Origin: an uncultured Butyricicoccus sp.
GTDB lineage: Bacteria > Bacillota > Clostridia > Oscillospirales > Butyricicoccaceae
Length of the DNA stretch: 64,000 nt
NCBI GenBank assembly: GCA_904420185.1
Contig: CAJFUJ010000059.1
Location: 1-64,000, forward strand
Reading direction: 5' to 3'
Under the pieces are notes generated by a model. That model was given only the letters and a program-made list of their open reading frames with translations. It did not search any database and was not told where the DNA came from. Both the position numbers and the translations under genes were made by a program. Positions 53,221-62,345 of this stretch are shown piece after piece (position 1 is the first letter of the stretch; each line of letters begins with the position of its first letter).

Positions 53221-54082
53221 TATCCTGAAGTATTTCGCGCGGCCTAAGGCCGAAACCTATCACATGCCGGAAACCGACGAGGCGGTTCATCAGCTGGAAG
53301 AAATGGTGCGCATACAGGAGAGCCTTCCCTATACGCAAGACAACCTGGAAGTGGAAAAGCCGGAAGAGGAATCGGCGGCGGCAGATCTGCCGCAGTTTGA
53401 CCCCGCGCCGCTTGACGAACCCGTACAGACAACTCACAGCCCGGATGGCTCGGTTACCTTTGCGCGTGTGCAGGCCGATACGCTTTTGCAGCAGGCGCAG
53501 GAGCAGGCCGAACGGATCATTGCCGAGGCCAAACAGGCTGCGGAGAGCGAGGTCGCCATTATCCAGCGCCATGCTGCCGAAGAGGGGTACAGCCAAGGCT
53601 ACGCCGAAGGCCGCGCCAAAGGCGAGGAAGAGGCGCTGGCCCTGACCCGGGAATCGGCGCAAAAGGCGATTGGCGATGTGCAGCGCTTTTTGAACCAAGC
53701 CGCACAAACGCGCGACCGGGAGATTGATGCCTTGCGCGGTGAGCTGCTGGACGTAGCAGTGGCGGTGGCGGAAAAGGTCATCCATGTCAGCCTGAAAAGC
53801 AGCGATGAGATTATCAAGCGCATGATCCTTTCGGCAACCGAAAAGCTCAAGCGGCGCGAATGGGTGCAGATCTATGTGGCCGACTGCGATATGAAGGGCA
53901 TGGCCCAGGCAGACCCGGTGTTTGTCAACGCATTATCCAGCCTATCTGACCACGTCAAGATCGTCCCCATGCGCGAGGCCGAAGCTGGGACATGTATTGT
54001 AGAGATGCCAGATGAGATCATCGATGCGAGCGCGTCCACACAGCTGGAGAATATTCGCGCAGTCATTCGAGAAAACACCTAA
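53213..54082 (+). CDS. fliH: Flagellar assembly protein FliH
   Basis: A 289-aa export regulator that binds the FliI ATPase. The central coiled coil (about residues 90-165, rich in Glu, Ala and Gln, containing the EGYSQGYAEGRAKGEEEA glycine-repeat pattern) and the C-terminal VAVAEKVIHVSLKSSDEIIKRMI domain are FliH/YscL features. Start is TTG 53213, overlapping fliG by 8 bp, with GGAAAGGACGAG upstream. Confidence 0.9.
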   Translation: MSSILKYFARPKAETYHMPETDEAVHQLEEMVRIQESLPYTQDNLEVEKPEEESAAADLPQFDPAPLDEPVQTTHSPDGSVTFARVQADTLLQQAQEQAERIIAEAKQAAESEVAIIQRHAAEEGYSQGYAEGRAKGEEEALALTRESAQKAIGDVQRFLNQAAQTRDREIDALRGELLDVAVAVAEKVIHVSLKSSDEIIKRMILSATEKLKRREWVQIYVADCDMKGMAQADPVFVNALSSLSDHVKIVPMREAEAGTCIVEMPDEIIDASASTQLENIRAVIRENT

Positions 54083-54103
54083 CTTCTGTGAAATGAGGTC
54101 CCT

Positions 54104-55405
54104 ATGTTTGAGCAGCTCGTTCAGCAGGTCAAGGACAGTGATGTCCTGAGCCGGACAGGGAAAATTGAAAATATTGTTGGAATGTCCATCGAGGCCTCGG
54201 GCGGCCGTGGCGCGATAGGAGATATCTGCCGGATCTATTCGGCTGAATCGAACAGCCAGGTGCTGGCCGAAGTCGTGGGCTTTAAAAGCGACCGGATGCT
54301 GCTCATGCCTTATCAAAATATGAACGGTTTGGCGCCTGGCAGCTTTGTGCGCAACACCGGCCGCCGGTTACGGCTGCAGGTGGGCGACTTCTTGCGCGGA
54401 CGGATTATCAACGCCATGGGTAAGCCGATCGACGGCCTGTCCCCCTTCCCCGAAGGGGATAGCTATTATGTCGATAGCCCGTATATCAATCCCTTGACCC
54501 GCCCGCCCATCCGGGAACGGGTGGACTTTGGGGTGCGTGCGATCGACGCCACGCTGACCATCGGCAAAGGGCAACGTATCGGCATCTTCGCCGGTTCGGG
54601 CGTCGGCAAATCGACGCTCATGGGCATGATTGCAAAGAACGTGAAAACCGATATCAATGTCATTGCACTGGTCGGTGAACGCGGCCGAGAGGTGCTGGAG
54701 TTCGTACAAAAGGACCTGGGCGAAGAGGGGATGCGCCGCTCAGTGCTTGTGGTGGCCACCTCCGACCAACCGGCCATGCTGCGTATGAAGTGTCCGTCGG
54801 TGGCAACTGCTATCGCGGAATATTTCCGCGACCAGGGGCTGGATGTGCTTCTGATGATGGACTCGCTCACCCGGTTTGCCATGGCGCAGCGAGAAATCGG
54901 TTTGGCGGTCGGCGAACCGCCGGTAGCACGTGGCTATACACCTTCGATTTACGCCGAACTGCCCAAGCTGCTTGAGCGCAGCGGAAATTTTGAACGCGGC
55001 TCGATCACAGGAGTCTATACCGTCCTGGTTGAGGGCGATGACACCAATGAGCCGATTGCTGATACGGTGCGCGGTATCTTGGACGGGCATATCGTCTTGT
55101 CCCGTAAGCTGGCCAACGCCAACCATTTCCCAGCCATCGACGTTTCGGCAAGCATTTCCCGACTGATGACCGAGATTGTTTCACCTGAGCACCGGAAATT
55201 AGCTGGCAAACTGCGCGATATTTTAAGCGTATATGAAAAGAATGAGGATTTGTTGTCCATTGGCGCGTATAAGGCGGGGACAAACCCCAAACTGGATTAC
55301 GCGATCTCTAAAATAGACCCTATCAACGCCTTCCTGATGCAGGGCATCGACGAATCATTTACTTATGAGGAAAGCCTTAAACAGTTAGAGAAGATTTTGC
55401 AATAA
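54104..55405 (+). CDS. fliI: Flagellum-specific ATPase FliI
   Basis: A 433-aa ATPase of the F1-beta-like type III export group. Walker A is GIFAGSGVGKST, followed by ALVGERGREVLEF, the DEAD-like LLMMDSLTRFAMAQREIGLAVGEPP, and ISRLMTEIVSPEHRKLA. It energises unloading of export substrates. GAGGT precedes the ATG at 54104. Confidence 0.97.
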   Translation: MFEQLVQQVKDSDVLSRTGKIENIVGMSIEASGGRGAIGDICRIYSAESNSQVLAEVVGFKSDRMLLMPYQNMNGLAPGSFVRNTGRRLRLQVGDFLRGRIINAMGKPIDGLSPFPEGDSYYVDSPYINPLTRPPIRERVDFGVRAIDATLTIGKGQRIGIFAGSGVGKSTLMGMIAKNVKTDINVIALVGERGREVLEFVQKDLGEEGMRRSVLVVATSDQPAMLRMKCPSVATAIAEYFRDQGLDVLLMMDSLTRFAMAQREIGLAVGEPPVARGYTPSIYAELPKLLERSGNFERGSITGVYTVLVEGDDTNEPIADTVRGILDGHIVLSRKLANANHFPAIDVSASISRLMTEIVSPEHRKLAGKLRDILSVYEKNEDLLSIGAYKAGTNPKLDYAISKIDPINAFLMQGIDESFTYEESLKQLEKILQ

Positions 55406-55435
55406 GCTGGCGTGTGATAAAAGGAGAGGATTCCT

Positions 55436-55885
55436 GTGAAGAAGTTTCGTTTTTCAATGGAGACCGTGCTCCACTACCGGGAGCAGCTTTTGGACGCCCT
55501 GCGGGTAGAGCATGCGGCCGCGCTTGTGCGTGTGCGCGAGCAAGAGCAGGTCGTCGCCACCCTGGAGCAAGAGTTTGAGGACTACAACGAGGAATACCGC
55601 CGCCGTAAGCGCGAGGGGATGACAATCGCAGATGCATTTGGCTTTGATATTGCGCTGCGTGCCCAAGAAAAAGAGATCGAAAAAGCACAGGCGGTTTTAG
55701 ACGAATACCGCCAGGCTGAAGAAGACAAACGAAACGAGGTCATTCAGGCCAAAACTGACAAGGCGACCATCGAAAAGCTCAAAGAAAAGAAGGTTGACCT
55801 TTACCGTAAGGCCGTACAAAAAAGTGAAGAGCAATTTATTGACGATTTTGTATCCACATCGCGCGTCATGGCCAGCGCGCAGTGA
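55436..55885 (+). CDS. fliJ: Flagellar export protein FliJ
   Basis: A 149-aa, almost wholly alpha-helical coiled-coil protein beginning MKKFRFSMETVLHYREQLLDALRVEHAAAL, the usual FliJ opening. It forms the stalk within the FliI hexamer. GTG start at 55436 with AAAGGAG about 9 nt upstream. Position between fliI and fliK is standard. Confidence 0.92.
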   Translation: MKKFRFSMETVLHYREQLLDALRVEHAAALVRVREQEQVVATLEQEFEDYNEEYRRRKREGMTIADAFGFDIALRAQEKEIEKAQAVLDEYRQAEEDKRNEVIQAKTDKATIEKLKEKKVDLYRKAVQKSEEQFIDDFVSTSRVMASAQ

Positions 55886-55914
55886 CCACATGAAAGGAGG
55901 TGAGAACCATCGCA

Positions 55915-57093
55915 ATGGAACAGATTTCTATGCTGATGCAGATGTTTGCACAGCAGACCAGCTTACCGCTCACTGGCAGCCAAAAAGAGGAGGATTCGTC
56001 CTTCGCAGAGATGCTTGGCCAAAAGCAGGACAGCGTCCGTGCGGATCAGGAACAGCCCGCCGAAAAGCCGGCCCAAAAGCCCGCTGACGACAAGACCGAG
56101 CCCCAGCAAAGCACGCCGGCGACTGAGCCAGGAAAAGAACAGACGCCAGCACCGGAGGAACAACCGATGGATGTGGCCCAACAGCTGTTAGCCGCTATGC
56201 TGCTTACACCGCAGGCCGCTACACAGCAAGCCCCGGATGCACAAATGGATGGGATGCAGACGGTACAAACCGCTGTACAGCCGCTTGCAGATCTACAAAA
56301 TCCGGGCATTGTCCAACAGACCGTGCCGCAGACTGTGACACAGACGGTAACCCCGCAGCAGCAGGTAGCTGCGCAGCAAACCGCTGCTTTCTCGACCGCC
56401 CAGCAGGATGTTCAGCAGACACCCCAACAGGCAATGCAAGCGCCGCAACCCCAAGCGGGTGAGGCCCCGTCCGTGCAGCCAATGCAGCAAAACCAGACCG
56501 CCCAGCAGAACGAAACCGGCCTTTCGCAGCGGCAGACCACTCAGCAGAGCAATGTGCAGCAAAATGCAGATGCTCCGAAGGTGGCAGTTTCGGTGCAGGA
56601 GCAACCGGTATTTCAGAATGTTGAAGCGATGCCGGTCAAGGTTGGTGAGGCGGCCCCGACGGTCGATACCCAGGCGGCCAATGTGGCCGAGCAGCTTACA
56701 GACACCGTGCAAGCTACGCTCAAAGAAGTGGGCGATACCGTGAAAATCCAGCTCATGCCCGAACATCTGGGACAGATCACCATTGAACTGACCCAGCAGG
56801 CCGGGAAAATGGCGCTGGTCATTCACGCGGAGAGCGCAAAGACCGCTTCGTTATTGGCGCAGCACGCAGGCGCAATGGGCGCTATGGTCGAGGACCGTAC
56901 TGGGCAGGTTGTCCAGGTCCAAGTGCAGCAGCCCGAGCACCAGCAGCCGCAGTATGACGGCCACAACCAACAGCAGCAGGAACAAGAACAGCGGCAGCCC
57001 CAGCCCCAACAGCAAAGCAAAGAGGAGCAGGATAGCTTCTTAGGGCAGCTCAGACTGGGTTTGTTCGCCCTCCAGACAACAGAAAGGACGTAA
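55915..57093 (+). CDS. fliK: Flagellar hook-length control protein FliK
   Basis: A 392-aa protein. The N-terminal 260 residues are a Gln/Pro/Ala-rich ruler region; the C-terminal domain (about 270-345) has the Flg_hook motif VKIQLMPEHLGQITIELTQQ. A Gln-rich tail follows. The start is uncertain: AAAGGAGGTG sits 14 nt before ATG 55915, and GTG 55900 overlaps the site. FliK measures hook length and switches export specificity. Confidence 0.9.
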   Translation: MEQISMLMQMFAQQTSLPLTGSQKEEDSSFAEMLGQKQDSVRADQEQPAEKPAQKPADDKTEPQQSTPATEPGKEQTPAPEEQPMDVAQQLLAAMLLTPQAATQQAPDAQMDGMQTVQTAVQPLADLQNPGIVQQTVPQTVTQTVTPQQQVAAQQTAAFSTAQQDVQQTPQQAMQAPQPQAGEAPSVQPMQQNQTAQQNETGLSQRQTTQQSNVQQNADAPKVAVSVQEQPVFQNVEAMPVKVGEAAPTVDTQAANVAEQLTDTVQATLKEVGDTVKIQLMPEHLGQITIELTQQAGKMALVIHAESAKTASLLAQHAGAMGAMVEDRTGQVVQVQVQQPEHQQPQYDGHNQQQQEQEQRQPQPQQQSKEEQDSFLGQLRLGLFALQTTERT

Positions 57094-57099
57094 TCGGAA

Positions 57100-57651
57100 A
57101 TGAGTGATTTATTTACACCAACCGTTGCGCGGATGCCTGCCGCCTATGCGGCGAACCCAACGTCCACAACCGCCACATCCACCACAGCGCGTACCGATGC
57201 TTCTGCTTTTATGCAGAGCACAACGGATGACAACCTGTCGCTTACCATGCAGGATTTTCTGGAGCTGATGGTGGCGCAGTTTCAGAATCAGGACATCGAT
57301 AACACGGCTTCGACCACAGATATGATGAATCAGTTGATTTCGATGACCACAATCCAGGCTATGAGCACCATGACGGATGCCAGCGTGATGAGCTATGCGG
57401 CTTCCCTGGTCGGTAAGACGGTGACAGTTGGCGAATATTCAGGTGGTTCGCTCAAAGAGATCGTTGGCGAAGTGACAGGTACAGGTACCTACAACGGTGA
57501 ACAGGTTATCTTTATCGATGGTAAGCAGTATGCGCTCAACCAGATTATGGCGGTTGGCGAATTGCCGGCAGAGGATGAAGGATCGATAGACGGTACAGGA
57601 GATGGTTCAGAAGACGGCGATACGACCACGGAGGGTGGCGATCTAGGATGA
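57100..57651 (+). CDS. flgD: Flagellar hook scaffolding protein FlgD
   Basis: A 183-aa hook cap. The conserved N-terminal core LTMQDFLELMVAQFQNQDIDN-(A)STTDMMNQLISMTTIQAM is present, followed by SYAASLVGKTVTVGEYSGG. It is shorter than enterobacterial FlgD, and the C-terminal tail is acidic (EDEGSIDGTGDGSEDGD). It overlaps the next gene by 4 bp. Confidence 0.93.
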   Translation: MSDLFTPTVARMPAAYAANPTSTTATSTTARTDASAFMQSTTDDNLSLTMQDFLELMVAQFQNQDIDNTASTTDMMNQLISMTTIQAMSTMTDASVMSYAASLVGKTVTVGEYSGGSLKEIVGEVTGTGTYNGEQVIFIDGKQYALNQIMAVGELPAEDEGSIDGTGDGSEDGDTTTEGGDLG

Positions 57652-58043
57652 TTGAACGCCTGACCGGACAGGGAATTCCGGTAGAAGCGCAGGCAAGGCC
57701 TAAGAACGTGGACACGCAAGCAGGCACCTTTGGCGAATTGCTGCGGCAGCGTATGGAAACAGTCGGTACCGCGCCACAAGCCGCACCGGCAATCGAGTTT
57801 TCTAAACATGCACAGCAGCGTGCCGAACAGCGTGGCATTGAAATGAACGACGAATTGCTGGACCGGCTGCGCTCTTCGGTGGAGCTGGCACAAGAAAAGG
57901 GTGTGAAAAACATTCTTGTGTTTGATGCGAGTCGTGCTTTCATCGTCAATGTCCCGCAAAGCCGCGTGGTGACCGCGATTTCACAGGACGAAATGCAGAA
58001 TAATATTTTTACAAACATCGACGGCGCTGTTCTTCTGAAATAG
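57648..58043 (+). CDS. Flagellar operon protein, TIGR02530 type
   Basis: A 131-aa protein of the conserved family found between flgD and flgE in Firmicutes. The core reads IEFSKHAQQRAEQRGIEMNDELLDRLRSSVELAQEKGVKNILVFDASRAFIVNV. Its biochemical role is not established; position suggests a hook-assembly factor. The ATG overlaps the flgD stop (ATGA). Confidence 0.9.
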   Translation: MIERLTGQGIPVEAQARPKNVDTQAGTFGELLRQRMETVGTAPQAAPAIEFSKHAQQRAEQRGIEMNDELLDRLRSSVELAQEKGVKNILVFDASRAFIVNVPQSRVVTAISQDEMQNNIFTNIDGAVLLK

Positions 58044-58073
58044 GAGATAGCAGGTCCCTTGGGATGCTTTGGA

Positions 58074-58096
58074 GGGCCCGCCCGTTTGACGGGCCC
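58074..58096 (+). other. Intra-operon hairpin before flgE
   Basis: GGGCCCG-(9 nt)-CGGGCCC has no T run. It may be an RNA stability or processing element ahead of the abundantly needed hook protein. Confidence 0.45.
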
Positions 58097-58138
58097 CGAC
58101 AGCGCACTGACCCCTTGGAAGGAGCGAACTACACAACT

Positions 58139-59278
58139 ATGACAGGTTCAATGTATGCAGCAATCGCAGGTCTTCAGACCCATATGCAGAAAATGAACGT
58201 CATTGGCAACAACATTGCAAACGCAAATACCTATGGCTTCAAGCCCGGCGTTACGACGTTTACCGAATCGCTGTACACCTCGATTGCGAGCAGCACGGCG
58301 GGCGGCAACCAGTACGGCGGCACCAACGCTGCACAAATCGGCTACGGTTCCCAGGTCGCATCGATCGACCTGAATATGTCGGCGGGTTCCTATGCCATGA
58401 CCGGCGTACCCTCTCACTTGTACTTAAACGGCAACGGCTTTTTCCTGGTCGGGCCGAAGGCAGAAGGTCAGCCCGATCCCAATCAGTTGACCCTCAAGCG
58501 CGTGGGTAACTTTAAGCTGGATAGCGACGGGTATCTGGTCGATGAGAACGGCTACTGCGTGTATGGCTTCATGCCGCAGGGTGATGAGGATACTGGTGAA
58601 ATAAGGTATGAGCAAGATGCTAATGGAGAGAATACAGACACCCCTGTGTGGGATACATGTCTGCGGCCATTGCGTGTGCCGGTAGTCGGCGAGTATGATG
58701 ACGGAAAGCAATATGCTATTTATCAACATCCAGCGGCAGCTGGGAATAACAACAATAATGGGGAGAAAACGGGATTGGAAAATCCGGCTAACCCATCTCT
58801 TCCTGATGGTGTCGATGCATATGACCGGGATAACATTTTTGAAGATGCCCAATCATTGAATATGACCGTCGACAACAATGGTGTGATCACCCTGGTTACC
58901 CAGAATAATGTAGCAGTCACGATCGGCGTTATTGCCATCGGCAGCGTCATCAACCCGAACGGTTTGACCAAGGAAAACGAAGGCTATTACACTGCGGGTA
59001 ACAACGCAGGCAATGTAACCGTCGGTACCTGTGGCCAAGTGGTGACGGGATATTTGAACAACCTGGATGCGGGTGCAGCAGGCAATATTGCCAATGCTAC
59101 CGAGCTGACCGGCGCGGGTTCGACCACCATCCTCTCCGGCGGCTTGGAGTCGTCCAAGACCGACATCGCCACCGAGTTTGCCGATCTGATCACCACCCAG
59201 CGTGGGTTCCAGGCAAACACGAAGATCATCACGGTCACCGATGAAATGCTTTCCGACCTGGTTAGCATGAAGCGTTAA
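58139..59278 (+). CDS. flgE: Flagellar hook protein FlgE
   Basis: A 379-aa hook subunit. N-terminal MYAAIAGLQTHMQKMNVIGNNIANANTYGFK and C-terminal TEFADLITTQRGFQANTKIITVTDEMLSDLVSMKR are the conserved rod/hook ends. The middle (about residues 155-245) is Asn/Asp/Gly-rich and its DNA is richer in A+T than the flanks. ATG 58139 is about 13 nt from GGAAGGAG, so the exact start is uncertain. Confidence 0.92.
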   Translation: MTGSMYAAIAGLQTHMQKMNVIGNNIANANTYGFKPGVTTFTESLYTSIASSTAGGNQYGGTNAAQIGYGSQVASIDLNMSAGSYAMTGVPSHLYLNGNGFFLVGPKAEGQPDPNQLTLKRVGNFKLDSDGYLVDENGYCVYGFMPQGDEDTGEIRYEQDANGENTDTPVWDTCLRPLRVPVVGEYDDGKQYAIYQHPAAAGNNNNNGEKTGLENPANPSLPDGVDAYDRDNIFEDAQSLNMTVDNNGVITLVTQNNVAVTIGVIAIGSVINPNGLTKENEGYYTAGNNAGNVTVGTCGQVVTGYLNNLDAGAAGNIANATELTGAGSTTILSGGLESSKTDIATEFADLITTQRGFQANTKIITVTDEMLSDLVSMKR

Positions 59279-59367
59279 TTGAATCGTAAGTGCGGGAAAA
59301 GCAGGGGCGCCGCAGGTGCTCCTGCCACCCCGCTTCACATGTAGGGAAATGGAATAAGGTGAGGGAC

Positions 59368-59592
59368 ATGATCCGTTTAACAAAATTAAATCGTGAGCAA
59401 TTCCTGCTCAACCATATGCAAATTGAAACCATTGAAATGATCCCAGAGACAAAAATCATTATGATGAACCATGATTATTACATCGTGCGGGAGACGCCCG
59501 AAGCGGTTGTCCGGGCCATCCAGGACTATACGGCCAAAGTGCGCGACATTTACCGAGAAATTTCGATCTCCGACAAACGGCGTGGAGACTAA
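59368..59592 (+). CDS. flbD: Flagellar protein FlbD
   Basis: A 74-aa protein of the short FlbD family: MIRLTKLNREQFLLNHMQIETIEMIPETKIIMMNHDYYIVRE. It regularly sits between flgE and motA in Firmicutes. The function is unclear. GGTGAGGG precedes ATG 59368. Confidence 0.9.
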   Translation: MIRLTKLNREQFLLNHMQIETIEMIPETKIIMMNHDYYIVRETPEAVVRAIQDYTAKVRDIYREISISDKRRGD

Positions 59593-59655
59593 GGATAGAA
59601 AATCATGACGGGGTCTGCAGCCCAATGCGGACAGCGGTAGGAGAAGGACAAAAAG

Positions 59656-60489
59656 ATGAATTTTACATTTATTTTTGGTATTCTTGGCGGTTTCCTCTTG
59701 CTGATCTATGGCATGTCGATCAGCGGCAGCCTGACAAATATCGTATTCGATCAGCTGTTGAATTTCGTCGATGCGTCGAGCGTACTGATCGTTGTGGGCG
59801 GTACGTTGGCCACGGTTGTTGCGGGAAATCCGGCACGGATGGTTGCCAAGTTTCCAAGCCATCTTGGCATTATTTTTAACCAAAAGAAGTTCAATACCCG
59901 TGCGGTAATTGATGAGGTTGTCGAGTTTGCACAGATCGCGCGTAAGAGTGGCTTGCTTGCGCTGGAAGAGCGGGCAAACCAGCTGTCGGACCCCTTCTTT
60001 AAAAAGGCGATTATGCTGATTGTGGACGGTAACGACGGCGATAAAGTACGCGATATGCTGACCAGTGACATCGAACAGCTGAGCACCCGCCATGACGATG
60101 TGGCTTCGATGTATGAAAAGGCGTCCTCTGCGGCGCCCGCCTTTGGCATGGTCGGTACGCTCATCGGTCTGATCAATATGCTCGTAAACATGGACCCCGA
60201 GGGCGGCAGTTCAACCATCGGTCAGGACATGGGTGTTGCGCTGATTACGACCTTTTATGGCGTTATTCTCGCCAACCTGGTTTTCAACCCCATTGCAAAC
60301 AACCTGCGCACCCGCGACGAAGAGGAATGCTTGTGCCGGCAACTGGTTGTAGAGGGCGTTATGGCGATCCAATCGGGCGAGAATCCGAAGTTTATTCGTG
60401 AAAAACTGGAGGGCTATTTGGAATCAAACGCATCGGGCGGCAACAGCAAGCGCGGCGGCCGTCGCCGCGGCGGCGACGCCGAAGAATAA
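59656..60489 (+). CDS. motA: Flagellar motor stator protein MotA
   Basis: A 277-aa stator subunit with four helices. It shows VGGTLATVVAGNP (helix 2), the cytoplasmic segment with the charged rotor-contact residues, and APAFGMVGTLIGLINMLVNMDP with VALITTFYGVILANLVFNPIA (helices 3 and 4, conserved Pro residues). The C-terminal tail is basic (KRGGRRRGG). It pairs with MotB immediately downstream. Confidence 0.96.
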   Translation: MNFTFIFGILGGFLLLIYGMSISGSLTNIVFDQLLNFVDASSVLIVVGGTLATVVAGNPARMVAKFPSHLGIIFNQKKFNTRAVIDEVVEFAQIARKSGLLALEERANQLSDPFFKKAIMLIVDGNDGDKVRDMLTSDIEQLSTRHDDVASMYEKASSAAPAFGMVGTLIGLINMLVNMDPEGGSSTIGQDMGVALITTFYGVILANLVFNPIANNLRTRDEEECLCRQLVVEGVMAIQSGENPKFIREKLEGYLESNASGGNSKRGGRRRGGDAEE

Positions 60490-60520
60490 CGCGCAGCTTC
60501 CGGGATAAGGGGATAGGCTT

Positions 60521-61297
60521 ATGAAGAAACGCAACAAGGGTTCAGGCGGCGCAAACTGGATGGACACCTATGGCGATATGGTCACGCTGTTGCTCTGCTT
60601 CTTTGTTATGCTGTATAGTATGTCAACCATCAACGAAGCTAAGTGGGCGATGGTCGTGCAGAGCTTTCAGCGAGAGACAACGTCGGAAACCATGGGTACG
60701 CCTGGCCAGGGTACAGGCGAGGGTGAAGGCGAGGGCGACGCAGCGGAACAGATTACCGAAGAGGACGTCGCGCAAGCGCTCGAGCAAATTGCGACTGCGT
60801 TGAACGATTATAGCGAACAGAATAACCTGGCGGATCAGATGGCAATCACCCAAGGGGCGGACTATGTTTTCATTACCTTCCAGGATGCTGTGTTTTTTGA
60901 GGGCGACAGCTATACATTGTTGCCAGAGGGGGAGCAGATGCTCGACCAAGTGGCGCAGGCGATTGCGCCAGAAAATAATATGATTGACGAGCTTCGCGTG
61001 ATGGGGCATACTTCACAAGGCTCGCCTGATCAACCGAATAATCCAACGGTAGACCGATTCTTGGCCTCTAACCGGGCCGCAGTGGTCACCGTTTACCTAC
61101 AAGAAAAGAATGTGATCGATGCGGATAAGCTGGTAAGCGTGGGATATGGGCAGTGGCGACCGATCGCTGGCTTTGATACCGATGCGGAACGAGCACAGAA
61201 CCGGAGAGTGGAAATCATGATCACGGGACTGGACCCGAACAGTGCGGAAAACAGTGTGGAGAAATATTTTTCTGCGCGTGACGGCGAATTGAATTAA
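60521..61297 (+). CDS. motB: Flagellar motor stator protein MotB
   Basis: A 258-aa stator subunit. One N-terminal helix carries the ion-binding Asp in TYGDMVTLLLCFFVM (about residue 19). A linker follows, then an OmpA-like peptidoglycan-binding domain (about 120-245; LRVMGHTSQG, FLASNRAAVVTVYL, RAQNRRVEIMI). The coupling ion, H+ or Na+, cannot be decided here. Confidence 0.95.
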   Translation: MKKRNKGSGGANWMDTYGDMVTLLLCFFVMLYSMSTINEAKWAMVVQSFQRETTSETMGTPGQGTGEGEGEGDAAEQITEEDVAQALEQIATALNDYSEQNNLADQMAITQGADYVFITFQDAVFFEGDSYTLLPEGEQMLDQVAQAIAPENNMIDELRVMGHTSQGSPDQPNNPTVDRFLASNRAAVVTVYLQEKNVIDADKLVSVGYGQWRPIAGFDTDAERAQNRRVEIMITGLDPNSAENSVEKYFSARDGELN

Positions 61298-61317
61298 GAA
61301 AAAGGATTTGTTGTATC

Positions 61318-62343
61318 ATGCCTGAAGTTTTGTCACAAAGCCAAATCGATGCACTGTTGTCCGCAGCCAGAAACGGCGAGATGGACATTGCATCCGATAA
61401 TGCCAAATCAGAAGAAAAGATATATCCCAAATACGATTTTTATAGCCCTAAAAAGTTTACCAAAGACCGGCTCAAGATGATCAGCAGCATCTTTGAAAGC
61501 TATGTGCGCATTCTATCTTCCCGGTTGAGCGCGCTGCTACATATCGCGTGTGAACTGGAAGTGAATTCGGTAGAGGAGCAACGGTATTTTGAGTTTTCAA
61601 ACGCTCTGTCGGAACGCGACGTACTGACCCTAGTGAAAAATTCGCTGGATGATATGCCGGATAAAGATCCTGTTTTGCTCCACATCACAACCAACCTCAT
61701 GCTGAGCATGATTGACCGGATGTTGGGCGGAAGCGGCGACGTCGAGGGAGAGGCGGGTTCTAATTATCAGTATACCGATATTGAACTGCGGCTGTATACC
61801 GACTTTATGGGCAATCTCATCGAGGGGCTGTCCAGCGCGTGGAAGAATTATATCAATATTGATTTCGGCTTCCAGCGCGTCGAGGTCAACCCGACGCTCG
61901 TCCAGCTCATCAGCTTAGAGGAAACCGTGGTGATTGTAGATCTGACCGTCCGCACACCGGTTAGCAATGGACAGATTAGTGTTTGCCTGCCTGGTCCATT
62001 GCTCAGCGATATATTTAGCCAGATGAACCGGGAGACCGCAAGTATGCGGCAGTCCAACCCGCATGACACCGAGGAGATCATGGACTATCTGCGCGGTTCA
62101 GAGCTGGAAATTACCGCAGAATTTCAACATACCACCTTGCAGATGTCGGATATCCTGCACCTGCATGTGGGCGATGTGATCTGCTTGGATCAGCCAAAGG
62201 ACTCTAAGGTCTTCTTGAAGATCGGCGGGAAACGATGGTTTGATGGAAAGATGGGTATTTATCAGAAAAATAAAGCGGTTCGAATCGATAAGACGTATGT
62301 GCTGCCCGAATTGGAGAACCAGGATAAAGGAGAGAAGCAGTAA
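61318..62343 (+). CDS. fliM: Flagellar motor switch protein FliM
   Basis: A 341-aa switch protein. It opens with the CheY-P-binding peptide VLSQSQIDALLSA, has a CheC-like middle domain (about 45-230; MLGGSGDVEGE) and a C-terminal SpoA/FliN-like domain (about 250-330). It follows motB directly; fliL, often found here in clostridial operons, is absent. Confidence 0.96.
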   Translation: MPEVLSQSQIDALLSAARNGEMDIASDNAKSEEKIYPKYDFYSPKKFTKDRLKMISSIFESYVRILSSRLSALLHIACELEVNSVEEQRYFEFSNALSERDVLTLVKNSLDDMPDKDPVLLHITTNLMLSMIDRMLGGSGDVEGEAGSNYQYTDIELRLYTDFMGNLIEGLSSAWKNYINIDFGFQRVEVNPTLVQLISLEETVVIVDLTVRTPVSNGQISVCLPGPLLSDIFSQMNRETASMRQSNPHDTEEIMDYLRGSELEITAEFQHTTLQMSDILHLHVGDVICLDQPKDSKVFLKIGGKRWFDGKMGIYQKNKAVRIDKTYVLPELENQDKGEKQ

Positions 62344-62345
62344 AA

